From MAG-120531 sp029242825 (GTDB taxonomy: Bacteria; Bacteroidota; Bacteroidia; Flavobacteriales; Flavobacteriaceae), in contig JAQWTF010000018.1 of the NCBI GenBank assembly GCA_029242825.1, positions 1 through 50,067 of the forward strand: a stretch of 50,067 bases of DNA, written 5' to 3'. A program made the position numbers and the translations under genes. Shown piece after piece: positions 25,478-34,425 of this stretch. The number at the start of each line of letters is the position of its first letter. Within the stretch, counting starts at the first letter, position 1. Below the pieces are notes generated by a model that saw only the letters and a list, made by a program, of their open reading frames with translations, was not told the DNA's origin and searched no databases.

Positions 25478-26140
25478 ATGAAAGAAAAGCTTCATCAAGA
25501 ACTTCAGCGCCTGGCAAAACACATCTTAGACGCCAATCACAGTAGTGAATTGGCACCCCTATATGAGGCTGCAAAGGAGCTTTATGAGAAATTGGCTGTT
25601 TTAAAATTTATTGATAAAAACTTAGATGATCCTCATTTAGATACGGAACAAAATGAGGTGGCAGATAAATTTCAGCAAATAGCTCAAGAGGTGTTAGCTT
25701 CTAGTGAAGAAATCCCAGAGTCTAACCCTCATGACTCAGATATTATAACCCCTGGAATGGATACCATTATAGACATGGTGTCTCATATGCCTAAAAAAGA
25801 GGCAGAATCTGCTGCTGATCAAGAAGATGCTGCGGCACACTTTACAGCACACAGTCTGGCTAATGAGGCCAAGACTTCTGAAACAGCCGCTACTTTAAAC
25901 GGTCGCTATGGGCAACAAATCTCCTTTGGATTGAACGATCAGATTGCCTTTGTGAAGGAGCTTTTTAATGGGGAGGAGGAAAGCTTTAAAAGAGTGGTTT
26001 CTCAGCTAAATACCATAGATTCTGAAGAACGCGCTAGGTCTTTTGTAGACCACTTAGTAAAGCCAGAATACAATGACTGGAGAGGGAAAGAGGCCTATGA
26101 AAAACGTTTTATGAACCTGATTTGTCAGAAGTACCAATAA
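25478..26140 (+). CDS. Uncharacterised acidic helical protein
   Basis: A 220-residue soluble protein that I do not recognise beyond a feeling that similar proteins occur throughout Bacteroidota. It is acidic and mainly helical. Residues 1-75 form helices (LHQELQRLAKHILDA, LYEAAKELYEKLAVLKF). Residues about 80-140 are low complexity and probably disordered. The C-terminal 75 residues look like the conserved domain, with ISFGLNDQIAFVKELFNG, FKRVVSQLNTIDS and KPEYNDWRGKEAYEKRFM. It starts a plus-strand row with rsmI 20 bases downstream. Confidence 0.75.
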   Translation: MKEKLHQELQRLAKHILDANHSSELAPLYEAAKELYEKLAVLKFIDKNLDDPHLDTEQNEVADKFQQIAQEVLASSEEIPESNPHDSDIITPGMDTIIDMVSHMPKKEAESAADQEDAAAHFTAHSLANEAKTSETAATLNGRYGQQISFGLNDQIAFVKELFNGEEESFKRVVSQLNTIDSEERARSFVDHLVKPEYNDWRGKEAYEKRFMNLICQKYQ

Positions 26141-26160
26141 CCTAAGCTACCTAAAAACTT

Positions 26161-26853
26161 ATGTCTAAATTATACTTAGTACCTACACCCATTGGTAATT
26201 TAGAAGACATGACCCTAAGAGCGATTAGAGTTCTAAAAGAGGTTTCTGTGGTTTTAGCAGAAGACACCAGGACAAGTGGAAAACTGCTCAAACATTTTGA
26301 CATTGAGACCCCCATGTTTTCTCACCACATGCATAACGAGCATAAAACGGTAGCGAGTTTGGTGCGTAGAATAAAAACGGGAGAAGCCATGGCTTTGATC
26401 TCAGATGCAGGCACACCTGCTATTTCAGATCCTGGTTTTTTATTGTCTAGGGCCTGTATTGAAGCGGGGGTTCCCATTGATTGTTTGCCCGGAGCTACGG
26501 CCTTTGTTCCCGCGCTTGTCAATAGCGGTTTGCCCAACGATAAATTTATCTTTGAGGGGTTCTTACCCGTTAAAAAGGGAAGACAAACCCGTTTAACGCT
26601 ACTTGCGGCAGAGCCAAGAACGATGATTTTCTACGAATCGCCACATAAATTGCTTAAAACACTTCAGGATTTTTGCACTTATTTCGGACCCGAAAGACCT
26701 CTGAGTGTGTCTAGAGAAATTACCAAACTTTTTGAAGAGACCATTCGAGGCACAGCACAAGAAGTATTAGACCACTATACCGCACAGCCTGCAAAAGGAG
26801 AAATTGTGATCGTAGTTGGCGGAAAGCCAAACCTAAAAGCGTCTAAAAAGTGA
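26161..26853 (+). CDS. rsmI: 16S rRNA (cytidine(1402)-2'-O)-methyltransferase
   Basis: A 230-residue SAM enzyme of the tetrapyrrole methylase fold that 2'-O-methylates C1402 in the decoding centre of 16S rRNA. Clear signatures are LYLVPTPIGNLEDMTLRA at the N-terminus, AEDTRTSGKLL, ALISDAGTPAISDPG, CLPGATAFVPAL and FYESPHKL. It is slightly shorter than E. coli RsmI because the C-terminal domain is trimmed, as is usual in Bacteroidota. Its stop overlaps the next gene's GTG start. Confidence 0.96.
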   Translation: MSKLYLVPTPIGNLEDMTLRAIRVLKEVSVVLAEDTRTSGKLLKHFDIETPMFSHHMHNEHKTVASLVRRIKTGEAMALISDAGTPAISDPGFLLSRACIEAGVPIDCLPGATAFVPALVNSGLPNDKFIFEGFLPVKKGRQTRLTLLAAEPRTMIFYESPHKLLKTLQDFCTYFGPERPLSVSREITKLFEETIRGTAQEVLDHYTAQPAKGEIVIVVGGKPNLKASKK

Positions 26854-27980
26854 GTGCGGCATGGGTTATTGCTCTGTTTACTATTGTCGCAGTTTATTTT
26901 TTAGACAAGTCAAAAAACAAAGTACTTATTGCCGTATTTGACTGGATTCCAGCAGTACTTTTAGCCTATGTAATACCGGCTTTAATCTCGTATTTTTTCT
27001 CTGTAGATTTCAGCGTAGACTCCATACATAGCTTTAGTAAAACATGGGTTATTCCCATGGCTATTGTTGCAGTAATGAGCAGCCTTTCTTTTTCTCAATT
27101 AAAAACTATTGGTTTTAAACCGGTGGTGTTATTTGTGATTGGCTCTGCCATTATTGCCCTGTTTCCAGTGGTTTTTGCTTGGGCTTTTTTGGATTCCGAT
27201 CTGGTACAAAACCAATGGATTCAAGCCGGTTATTGGAAAGGTATTCCACCCATTGTAGGCAGCTGGATAGGAGGGAGCACCAGCCAATTGGTCTTAAAAG
27301 AATTGGCAAGAACCTCGGAGAGCCTTTTTTTACAAGTATTAGTTGTAGACACAGTTTTGGTGAATATTTGGACCATATGTATGTTTCAAATCATTAAAAA
27401 GAGTCAAAAATTAAATACCTTTTTCAATATTTCAGATAAAACCATTCCTTTACCCATCTCTGAGGAGAAGGGAAAAAGCCTCCCCTGGTACGGGGTTCTC
27501 ACCCTTCTCATTTCAGGTGTTTTTCTGATAGAAATTCTTTTGAATGCTTTCGTAATTAAAGTGATTGCCTTATCCATAATAGGATTGTTGGTGAGTAATT
27601 TCATACCGCGATGGAATTACCGATTTGCCCTTAAATTAGGTGGTGTTTTAATCATAGTAGTCATGGCCATATTAGGACTTAAATTACAGTTTACCGCTTT
27701 GTCAATGCCCATAGAATTTATAGGGTTTTTGGTTTTTTGGATTTTCGTTCATTTTATAGGAATGGTATTGGCTGCAAAGTTTCTAAATGTACATTTGGCT
27801 TGGGTACCTATAGCAAGTATGGCCAATGTTGGCGGAATTGCCACAGCACCTGCTGTGACCGCTGCTTATGAAAAAAAATGGATGCCCCACGCCATTGTTT
27901 TAGCTATTTTAAGCATGGCAACTGGAACTTTTTGGGGAATGATCACCATATATCTTTTTGAAAGCCTTTTTAAGGTTTAA
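26850..27980 (+). CDS. DUF819 family membrane protein
   Basis: A 376-residue polytopic protein with about ten helices. It starts at a GTG that overlaps the rsmI stop (GTGA), so it is translationally coupled to it. Family landmarks are WIPAVLLAYVIPALISYFF near the N-terminus, GYWKGIPPIVGSWIGGSTSQ in the middle and the C-terminal ASMANVGGIATAPAVTAAYEKKW. The two glycine-rich segments recall the inverted repeats of CPA/BASS-type transporters. DUF819 proteins have no assigned substrate; transport is the best inference. Confidence 0.88.
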   Translation: MSAAWVIALFTIVAVYFLDKSKNKVLIAVFDWIPAVLLAYVIPALISYFFSVDFSVDSIHSFSKTWVIPMAIVAVMSSLSFSQLKTIGFKPVVLFVIGSAIIALFPVVFAWAFLDSDLVQNQWIQAGYWKGIPPIVGSWIGGSTSQLVLKELARTSESLFLQVLVVDTVLVNIWTICMFQIIKKSQKLNTFFNISDKTIPLPISEEKGKSLPWYGVLTLLISGVFLIEILLNAFVIKVIALSIIGLLVSNFIPRWNYRFALKLGGVLIIVVMAILGLKLQFTALSMPIEFIGFLVFWIFVHFIGMVLAAKFLNVHLAWVPIASMANVGGIATAPAVTAAYEKKWMPHAIVLAILSMATGTFWGMITIYLFESLFKV

Positions 27981-28028
27981 AAGCGCTGGGTTTTTTGTAC
28001 TTTTAAGTTCTTATAAAAATTGTAAAGA

Positions 28029-28451
28029 ATGAAAAATCTTGTGACCACAAAGTGGCTTGGAGGAATGGCTTTTGAAAGCGACAACCCTTCCGGACATACC
28101 TTAAAAATAGATGTAGATGCTGAAAATGGCGGAGAGAACTCTGGACATAGACCCAAAGCACTCATGCTCACTTCACTGGCTGGTTGTTCTGGATTGGACG
28201 TGGCGTCATTAATGAAAAAAATGAAATTAGAGGTACGTGCTTTTGAGATTCAAACAGAGGCCAATCTCACAGATGAGCACCCCAAATTCTATGACGCCGT
28301 AACTATTTCCTATCATTTTTTTGGCCCGAATTTAGTAGAAGACAAACTTCAAAAAACAGTAGACCTTTCCGTAGAGCGTTACTGTGGTGTTATGGAGATG
28401 TTTAGACAGTTTGCCAAATTAGAGGTAAAGACTGTTTTTCATCACGAGTAA
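28029..28451 (+). CDS. OsmC/Ohr family peroxiredoxin-like protein
   Basis: A 140-residue soluble protein with the two redox cysteines of the family, in LTSLAGCSGLDVASLM and in LSVERYCGVMEMF. OsmC/Ohr proteins reduce organic hydroperoxides by a thiol mechanism and are dimeric. Local order is DUF819 gene, OsmC (48 bases later) and recJ. The closer match is to the broad OsmC group rather than true Ohr. Confidence 0.9.
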   Translation: MKNLVTTKWLGGMAFESDNPSGHTLKIDVDAENGGENSGHRPKALMLTSLAGCSGLDVASLMKKMKLEVRAFEIQTEANLTDEHPKFYDAVTISYHFFGPNLVEDKLQKTVDLSVERYCGVMEMFRQFAKLEVKTVFHHE

Positions 28452-28524
28452 AATATTAATATACCAAATGGTATAAAAAAAGTTCATTAGATTTCCTAGT
28501 GTGCGAATCCTATGGTATTGTAGC

Positions 28525-30225
28525 ATGAATTGGATTGAAAAGCCCCTTGCATCAAAAGAAATAGTAACCGCTTTAAGTAACTCCCTAGGTGTTTCTGAGG
28601 TACTTGCCCGTTTGTTGGCACAAAGAGGTGTTTCAGATTTTGAAGCGGCAAAAGTTTTTTTTAGACCTGAAATGTCTCAGCTACATTCCCCCCTTCTCAT
28701 GAAGGATATGGAGCTAGCTGTATCACGAATCATACTTGCTATGGAACGTGAAGAAGCTATTTTAGTCTATGGAGATTACGACGTAGATGGCACTACAGCG
28801 GTGGCTTTGGTCGCCGATTATTTACAACAGTATTACCATAAAGTAGCCACCTATATACCAGACCGTTACAGCGAAGGGTATGGGGTTTCTTATCAAGGCA
28901 TAGATTTCGCAAGTGAAAACGACATAGGGCTCATTATAGCATTAGACTGTGGGGTAAAGGCAGTAGACAAAGTAGCTTACGCCAAAGAAAAAGGGATTGA
29001 TTTTATAATTTGTGACCACCATACCCCTGGCGCTACTTTACCAGATGCTGTAGCCGTATTAGATCCCAAAAGATCGGATTGTAATTATCCTTATAAAGAG
29101 CTTTGTGGTTGCGGCATAGGATTTAAACTTATACAGGCCATTTCCATGGCTTTGGACACCCCAGAAGAGGTGGTTTATCCTTATTTAGACCTGGTAGCGA
29201 CTGCCATTGGAGCAGATATTGTGCCTTTAGATGGTGAAAACCGAACCTTAGCCTATTTAGGATTGGCGCAAATTAACAGCCACCCAAGACCAGGATTTAA
29301 AGCCTTTTTAGAGGCTTTTAAAAAACCTGTAGTGACTCTTACTGACCTTAATTTCACAGTTTCTCCAAGAATAAATGCTGCCGGTAGGATGGTTCACGGC
29401 GCTCATGCAGTAGCCTTATTACAAACAAAAGACATGGCACAAGCCAAGCAAATGGCCGCGGCTATTGAAGACAATAACACAGAGAGAAGAAGTTTAGACC
29501 AACATATCACAGAAAAAGCTTTGAAACAAATTGCCGGAGATTTGGAAACCACCAACGCTAGCACGGTGGTTTATCAGCCAGACTGGCACAAAGGCGTGAT
29601 AGGAATTGTAGCCTCTAGGCTCATTGAAACGCATTACAGGCCTACCTTAGTTTTTACTCAGAGCGGTAATGTTTTGGCGGGTTCAGCCAGATCTATAAAA
29701 GGATACAACGTGTATAAAGCCATTGAAGCCTGCAGCGAACACCTCATTCAGTTTGGGGGGCATATGTATGCTGCTGGCCTAACATTGGCCCCTGAAAAAT
29801 ATGAGGATTTTAAAAATGCCTTTGAAAGCCATGTGTCCCGTACTTTAGACCCTGATTTAAAAATTCCTCAAATCAGTATAGACAGCCCGCTGTCCTTATC
29901 AGATATTAGCCCTAAGTTTATTAGAATCTTAAAGCAAATGGCTCCTTTTGGTCCCCAAAATCCCATTCCTGTTTTTAAAGCGGAGGGGGTATATGACACC
30001 GGTTATGTGAAAAAAATAGGGGCAGACCAAAACCACCTCAAGGGTACTTTATCTCAGGATGGTTTGCAGAAGATTCCTTTTGTGGCCTTTAAAAAGGCCG
30101 ATGCTTTTTCGCTTCTCACCCACCAAAAAAAGGTAGATATTGTCTTTAATATTTCTGAAAATTACTGGCAAGGACAAACCACCATTCAATTACAATTATT
30201 GGACATTAAGCCGCATCAGGGCTAG
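28525..30225 (+). CDS. recJ: Single-stranded-DNA-specific exonuclease
   Basis: A 566-residue DHH-family 5'-3' exonuclease used in recombination and mismatch repair. The start used is the ATG at 28525 (MNWIEKPLASKEI); an upstream GTG at 28501 is unlikely. The DHH domain has YGDYDVDGTTAVAL, ALDCGVKAVD and CDHHTPG; the DHHA1 domain has GSARSIKGYNVYKA and LIQFGGHMYAAGLTL. The last 100 residues are the OB-fold. It converges with the LpxH-like gene, their ends only seven bases apart with no terminator between. Confidence 0.96.
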   Translation: MNWIEKPLASKEIVTALSNSLGVSEVLARLLAQRGVSDFEAAKVFFRPEMSQLHSPLLMKDMELAVSRIILAMEREEAILVYGDYDVDGTTAVALVADYLQQYYHKVATYIPDRYSEGYGVSYQGIDFASENDIGLIIALDCGVKAVDKVAYAKEKGIDFIICDHHTPGATLPDAVAVLDPKRSDCNYPYKELCGCGIGFKLIQAISMALDTPEEVVYPYLDLVATAIGADIVPLDGENRTLAYLGLAQINSHPRPGFKAFLEAFKKPVVTLTDLNFTVSPRINAAGRMVHGAHAVALLQTKDMAQAKQMAAAIEDNNTERRSLDQHITEKALKQIAGDLETTNASTVVYQPDWHKGVIGIVASRLIETHYRPTLVFTQSGNVLAGSARSIKGYNVYKAIEACSEHLIQFGGHMYAAGLTLAPEKYEDFKNAFESHVSRTLDPDLKIPQISIDSPLSLSDISPKFIRILKQMAPFGPQNPIPVFKAEGVYDTGYVKKIGADQNHLKGTLSQDGLQKIPFVAFKKADAFSLLTHQKKVDIVFNISENYWQGQTTIQLQLLDIKPHQG

Positions 30226-30232
30226 AGCATCT

Positions 30233-31000
30233 TTATTTTGCCGTTTGGAGTGTTAAAGAGGTTCCATCATAAACTCCATAGGTGTAGTGAGAGATCCAAT
30301 CTCCGGTGTTTACGTAGGTCGCATTTTCTGCTACAGCGATCTCTAAGGGTAAATGTCTGTGGCCAAAAACAAAGAAATCATAGTGTTGCTCTGTGAGCTT
30401 TTTCTTAGCGTACTGTACCAACCATTCCTGGTCTTCTCCTAGAAACACCACATCTTCTTCTCCAGAAATGAGCTTATTTTTAACAGAGAGATAATGACCT
30501 AATGCCACACCAATATCTGGGTGTAGCCATTTGAAAAACCACTTAGCTATTGGATTGGTAAAAACTTTTTTCATTCTTTTAAAACCTTTGTCTCCAGGAC
30601 CAAGCCCGTCTCCGTGACCGATTAAAAAAGTTTTATTTTCAATAATAAATTCTTGGGGTTTGTGAAATACTTGAATTCCTAATTCTTCTTCAAAATACCC
30701 ATGCATCCATAAATCATGATTTCCCACAAAGTAATATATAGGGATTCCAGCATCTGAAAGTTCTGCTAGTTTTCCAAGCGTTCGGGTAAACCCTTTAGGA
30801 ACAACTGTCTTGTACTCAAACCAAAAGTCAAAAAGATCTCCTAAAAGAAAAATAGCAGCAGCAGAATCTTTAATAGTATCTAGCCAAGAAACAAATTTCT
30901 TTTCCCTAGGTAAACTTTCTGCAGCGCAGGGTGCTCCGAGATGATTGTCACTGGCAAAATAGATTTTTTTACCGTTTGTAAGGGGTATTTCCTGTTTCAT
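30233..31000 (-). CDS. UDP-2,3-diacylglucosamine diphosphatase-like phosphoesterase (LpxH-like)
   Basis: A 255-residue metallophosphoesterase using the ATG ending at 31000. The metal motifs are in order: ASDNHLGAP, LLGDLFDFWFE, FVGNHDLWM, LIGHGDGLG and FGHRHLP. FDFWFEYKTV resembles LpxH, which hydrolyses UDP-diacylglucosamine to lipid X in lipid A synthesis, and Bacteroidota use this branch. Other lpx genes are not in the window. It lies 22 bases downstream of queD on the same strand. Confidence 0.88.
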   Translation of the reverse strand: MKQEIPLTNGKKIYFASDNHLGAPCAAESLPREKKFVSWLDTIKDSAAAIFLLGDLFDFWFEYKTVVPKGFTRTLGKLAELSDAGIPIYYFVGNHDLWMHGYFEEELGIQVFHKPQEFIIENKTFLIGHGDGLGPGDKGFKRMKKVFTNPIAKWFFKWLHPDIGVALGHYLSVKNKLISGEEDVVFLGEDQEWLVQYAKKKLTEQHYDFFVFGHRHLPLEIAVAENATYVNTGDWISHYTYGVYDGTSLTLQTAK

Positions 31001-31022
31001 AAAGCCTAAAGATAGTAAACAG

Positions 31023-31472
31023 CTAGTTATCTGAGGCAAACCATTCCGCAAACGAGCTGTCTGTTTCTTGAAGCCTCAAAGAGAACAAGGCAATGTTTTT
31101 TGGCAATCTGGCTTTAATTTTATCTGCAAAATCTAGCACCATATTTTCTGATGTTGGCTGGTAGTCTGCCAAAATAACAGCGTGCCCTCTGTTTGTCAAT
31201 TCTTTGGCTAACTCAATATGAGGCGTATTTTTATTAAATACTGTAGCGTGGTCAAATACATCTACCACTTCTTCTTTGACAATTTTTTTTAGGTCAGAAA
31301 AGTCAATTACCATTCCGAGTTTTACAGCGCCTTTTTCTTCTATAGGACTTCCAATGACGGTCACAGACAGTTTGTAGCTGTGGCCGTGAACATTTCTGCA
31401 TTTTCCGTCGTAGCCAAATAAAGCGTGGCCGGTTTCAAAACTAAACTGTTTGGTAATTCTAATTTTGCTCAT
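31023..31472 (-). CDS. queD: 6-carboxy-5,6,7,8-tetrahydropterin synthase
   Basis: A 149-residue member of the 6-pyruvoyl-tetrahydropterin synthase fold that makes carboxytetrahydropterin for queuosine. The zinc histidines are in FSFETGHALF and NVHGHSYKL, and the catalytic cysteine is in GKCRNVHG. DHATVFN and PTSENMVLDFADKI are also conserved. QueC, QueE and QueF are not encoded nearby. It should be cotranscribed with the following LpxH-like gene. Confidence 0.94.
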   Translation of the reverse strand: MSKIRITKQFSFETGHALFGYDGKCRNVHGHSYKLSVTVIGSPIEEKGAVKLGMVIDFSDLKKIVKEEVVDVFDHATVFNKNTPHIELAKELTNRGHAVILADYQPTSENMVLDFADKIKARLPKNIALFSLRLQETDSSFAEWFASDN

Positions 31473-31489
31473 GAGAAAAGTTTAAGTTG

Positions 31490-31497
31490 CAAAGGTA
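31490..31497 (-). promoter_or_regulatory. -7 box of the queD promoter
   Basis: On the minus strand this reads TACCTTTG, a perfect TAnnTTTG, 18 bases upstream of the queD ATG. A TTG lies further upstream with a 15-base spacer, shorter than usual. Confidence 0.4.
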
Positions 31498-31579
31498 TTC
31501 TTTTTGCAAAACCAACGCTTAATTGAATTACATTTATCCGTTCTTTTAAATATTGTTAGTGGCTGCATTGTACCGCGAA

Positions 31580-32203
31580 ATGGATTTTGAATTAGACCCT
31601 TTGTTCGAAACCATTATTTCAGATTTAATGACCCAAGACTATAGTATTGTGGATCATGTTATAGACCCTAAAACGGTTGCTTTATTGAGGGATTCTCTCT
31701 TGGCACACTTTGAGGAGGATCGCTTTAAAAAAGCCGCTATTGGAAGCAAAACCAATGAAGTCATAGCGACAGCTATACGAGGGGACTATATTTTATGGAT
31801 AGATGAAAAGATCCAGACCCAAGTAGAAACCTTATTCTTTAAAAGATTAAATGATTTGGTAGCCTATTTGAATAGGACCTGTTTTTTAGGAATACTTCAG
31901 ACAGAATTCCATTATGCCCTGTACCCTCCAGGCACTGGATATAAAAGACATTTAGATACTTTTCAAAACGACCATAAAAGAAAGCTTTCTATTGCGTTTT
32001 ATTTAAACCCTGAGGACTGGGCAGAGACAGACGGAGGTGCACTGGCTCTTTATCTAGAGGGTACTCAAAGAGTGGAGAAGACTGTTCTAGTCCCGCCTTT
32101 AGCAGGTAGGATGGTTATTTTTGAAAGTCAAAAAATCCCTCATGAAGTATTAAAAGCACACAGAGATAGGCTCAGTATTACCGGCTGGCTTAAAACGAGT
32201 TAA
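31580..32203 (+). CDS. 2-oxoglutarate/Fe(II) oxygenase (prolyl-4-hydroxylase-like)
   Basis: A 207-residue protein using the ATG at 31580; a TTG at 31553 would add nine residues. It has the double-stranded beta-helix iron site: H and D in GYKRHLDTF, the distal histidine in QKIPHEVLKAHRDR, and the arginine of RDRLSITGWLKT, likely holding 2-oxoglutarate. FHYALYPPGTGY is typical of the P4H/SM-20 group. The family hydroxylates protein or amino-acid side chains; the target is unknown. It is a single gene facing a minus-strand group. Confidence 0.88.
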   Translation: MDFELDPLFETIISDLMTQDYSIVDHVIDPKTVALLRDSLLAHFEEDRFKKAAIGSKTNEVIATAIRGDYILWIDEKIQTQVETLFFKRLNDLVAYLNRTCFLGILQTEFHYALYPPGTGYKRHLDTFQNDHKRKLSIAFYLNPEDWAETDGGALALYLEGTQRVEKTVLVPPLAGRMVIFESQKIPHEVLKAHRDRLSITGWLKTS

Positions 32204-32302
32204 TTATTTTCGTTTGAACTTTTTGTTGTTTCTGAATTTATTAAAAAAGTATATTACCCCTACAACTAAAGCGAGTGCCGCGAATAGAAAATTTTGATCC
32301 AT
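32204..32302 (-). CDS. 32-residue single-span membrane microprotein
   Basis: This is a short reading frame in the 103-base gap between the oxygenase and the enoyl-CoA hydratase gene. It encodes a protein of 32 residues: a short polar start (MDQN), one hydrophobic helix (FLFAALALVVGVIYFF) and a strongly basic tail (NKFRNNKKFKRK). The start is four bases after the stop of the hydratase gene on the same strand, as expected of a coupled gene. The shape resembles FeoB-associated small membrane proteins but the cysteine-rich tail is missing. Function is unknown. Confidence 0.55.
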   Translation of the reverse strand: MDQNFLFAALALVVGVIYFFNKFRNNKKFKRK

Positions 32303-32306
32303 GAGC

Positions 32307-33059
32307 TTATTTTATAAATGATTTAAATGCCGTCTGAGCTTGTTCTGTTAAAGCCAGTGCTGCAGTTTCTGCTGCATTGGCATCTAATAGAGCACCCCAA
32401 TGATCGGTGCCTTGCCAAGCCGTTTTTTTTATTTGACACAGGGCTTTTTCACTGTATTGCGCCAGGGCTAAAACCCATGTATTTGTCTCTGTAGTTAAAC
32501 CTTCTTGAGTTTTAGTAAGTTGGTTAAACAAACCGCTTTCTACTCCCCATTGCGCCCGCTTCCATTGGGTTGGTTCAAGGCTTAATTGAGTGAAATTACT
32601 CACCCCAATTTTTCGAATGACCGCTGGTGCAATCACCAAAGGTCCAATCCCTATAAATAATTCCGAAAGTCTTATTTCGCTATTGGGACCAGCAATTACG
32701 TAGTCACTCGCAGCAATAATTCCAACACCGCCTCCCACGGCTTTTCCTTGAACTTTGGTTACAATTATTTTAGGAGACGCTTTCATTTCGAGTATTAAAC
32801 GACCAAATCCTTTGAAAAATTCCGTAGCAGTTTTCAGGTCTTTTAAATCAGATAAATGGGTAATAGATGCGCCTGCACAGAAAGCTTTTTCTCCTCCAGA
32901 CTGCAGTAATATTATTTTAACCGCGGAATGTCCAGCAAGATTTTTTATGCTATTTGCCATTTCTGCTAACATTTCCGGATCGCAGGAATTACTCGCAGGA
33001 TGCTGAAAAGTTATGGTGGCAATGGAATTATCTATTTGAGTGTGAACAGTCCCTTTCAT
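32307..33059 (-). CDS. Enoyl-CoA hydratase/isomerase family protein
   Basis: A 250-residue crotonase-fold protein. The oxyanion hole comes from AFCAGASITHLSDL and KVQGKAVGGGVGIIAASDYVI. Of the two glutamates of hydratases, one is in SEIRLSELFIGIGPLV, while the other position (near 110) is not obviously an acid, so hydratase chemistry is not certain. It resembles methylglutaconyl-CoA hydratase-like enzymes of leucine breakdown, but no partners lie nearby. It is 7 bases downstream of the MATE gene. Confidence 0.82.
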   Translation of the reverse strand: MKGTVHTQIDNSIATITFQHPASNSCDPEMLAEMANSIKNLAGHSAVKIILLQSGGEKAFCAGASITHLSDLKDLKTATEFFKGFGRLILEMKASPKIIVTKVQGKAVGGGVGIIAASDYVIAGPNSEIRLSELFIGIGPLVIAPAVIRKIGVSNFTQLSLEPTQWKRAQWGVESGLFNQLTKTQEGLTTETNTWVLALAQYSEKALCQIKKTAWQGTDHWGALLDANAAETAALALTEQAQTAFKSFIK

Positions 33060-33066
33060 AATTAAT

Positions 33067-34425
33067 TTAAATGTAAGCGTTTTGTTTTAGGGGTAAAAAT
33101 TTTCTTCTGAATTTCCAGATTAAGGCAACACCCCTAGCCACCATCCAACAACCAAATGCCACCCAGATTCCCTTTAGCCCCCAATTCATTTTATTGCTCC
33201 AGAATACCAAAGGTACAAAGACGCCAAAAGAAGTGATTAAGAGTACATTTCTCAAGAACTTCATCTCTCCCAAGCCTTTAAACATTCCGTCTAAAACAAA
33301 TGCAACACCATTGGTTGGCAAGCAAATTAACAAAATGAAAAACACCTCTTCAAAAGCCAATAAAGTCGCTTTGTTTTCGGAAAATAGACCCCCTATATTA
33401 TTGTAAAATAGGGTTCCAAACAACAATAAAATACTCCCCATCACAAAACCAAAAAAGGCTACTTTTTTTGCCAATTCCCAGAGTAGGGTATAATTTTTAG
33501 CGCCTAATAATTTGCCGCCAATACTATTTCCTGCGGTGCCATATCCCTCTATAAAGAAGGCAGAAAACAACCATAGATTGAGTAATATGGTGTGGGCGCC
33601 AATAAATGTGGTGCCCATAGCCGTAGCTTCTCTAACGGACAAAATAAGTGCAGTGTTTAATGCCAAAGAGCGCACAAAGAGATTGGCACTCATGCCAATA
33701 ATATTTTTTAATTCCGGATGAATAGGCCCTTTGACAATGAGCGGGAAATCTGTTTTTACGAAAAGTAAGCTCAATGCAAATACAGCCATTACTATTTGCG
33801 AAATTAGACTGGCCCAAGCAGCCCCTTCTAAAAACATAGGTTCTATAAATCCCTCTATGCCGTAAACTAAAATAAAGTCTAACCCTACATTTAGAAAAGC
33901 ACCTGTTAGTGCTACTGCCATAGGCCATAAAGTGTTTTGCAGCCCCCGAAAGACTCCAAAAACACCAAATGTGAAAAGAGTTAATGGATATCCCCAGATT
34001 CTAATACTAAAGTATTGCTCACACATTTCAAGCAAAGCGCCGGAAGCATTCATTAGTGTAAATATCTCCGTTTTAAAAACCATACTAATAATAAGCACTA
34101 AAAGACTGATGGAAACATTCACATACATGGCCTGCATGGGCAAGGCCTTAATCCCGTCTAAATTGTTTTTTCCCAGGTATTGTGAGACCAATGCGGAAAT
34201 AGCGCTTTGGGTTTGCCCTAGAACCCAAACGAGCATAGAGAGAAAGGAACCTACTATTCCCGCAGCCGCCAATGCTTGAGCACCTTGAACAGGTATATTT
34301 CCCACAATAGCGGTATCTGTTAAAGATAAAAAGGGCTCTGCTACACCTGCAATAGTTGCGGGAATGGCCAAACGATGAATTCTTTTGAGGGGATTTTCTG
34401 TATTATGTCTCACTTTGTATATCAT
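33067..34425 (-). CDS. MATE family efflux transporter
   Basis: A 452-residue protein with about 12 hydrophobic helices. The N-terminal IHRLAIPATIAGVAEPFLSLTDTAIVGN is the typical MATE opening. A second half-domain begins around 230 with LFVRSLALNTALILSVREATAMG, matching the twofold repeat. MATE proteins of this DinF-like branch export drugs or metabolites by exchange with cations. Its start overlaps the GNAT stop by four bases, indicating coupling. Confidence 0.92.
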   Translation of the reverse strand: MIYKVRHNTENPLKRIHRLAIPATIAGVAEPFLSLTDTAIVGNIPVQGAQALAAAGIVGSFLSMLVWVLGQTQSAISALVSQYLGKNNLDGIKALPMQAMYVNVSISLLVLIISMVFKTEIFTLMNASGALLEMCEQYFSIRIWGYPLTLFTFGVFGVFRGLQNTLWPMAVALTGAFLNVGLDFILVYGIEGFIEPMFLEGAAWASLISQIVMAVFALSLLFVKTDFPLIVKGPIHPELKNIIGMSANLFVRSLALNTALILSVREATAMGTTFIGAHTILLNLWLFSAFFIEGYGTAGNSIGGKLLGAKNYTLLWELAKKVAFFGFVMGSILLLFGTLFYNNIGGLFSENKATLLAFEEVFFILLICLPTNGVAFVLDGMFKGLGEMKFLRNVLLITSFGVFVPLVFWSNKMNWGLKGIWVAFGCWMVARGVALIWKFRRKFLPLKQNAYI

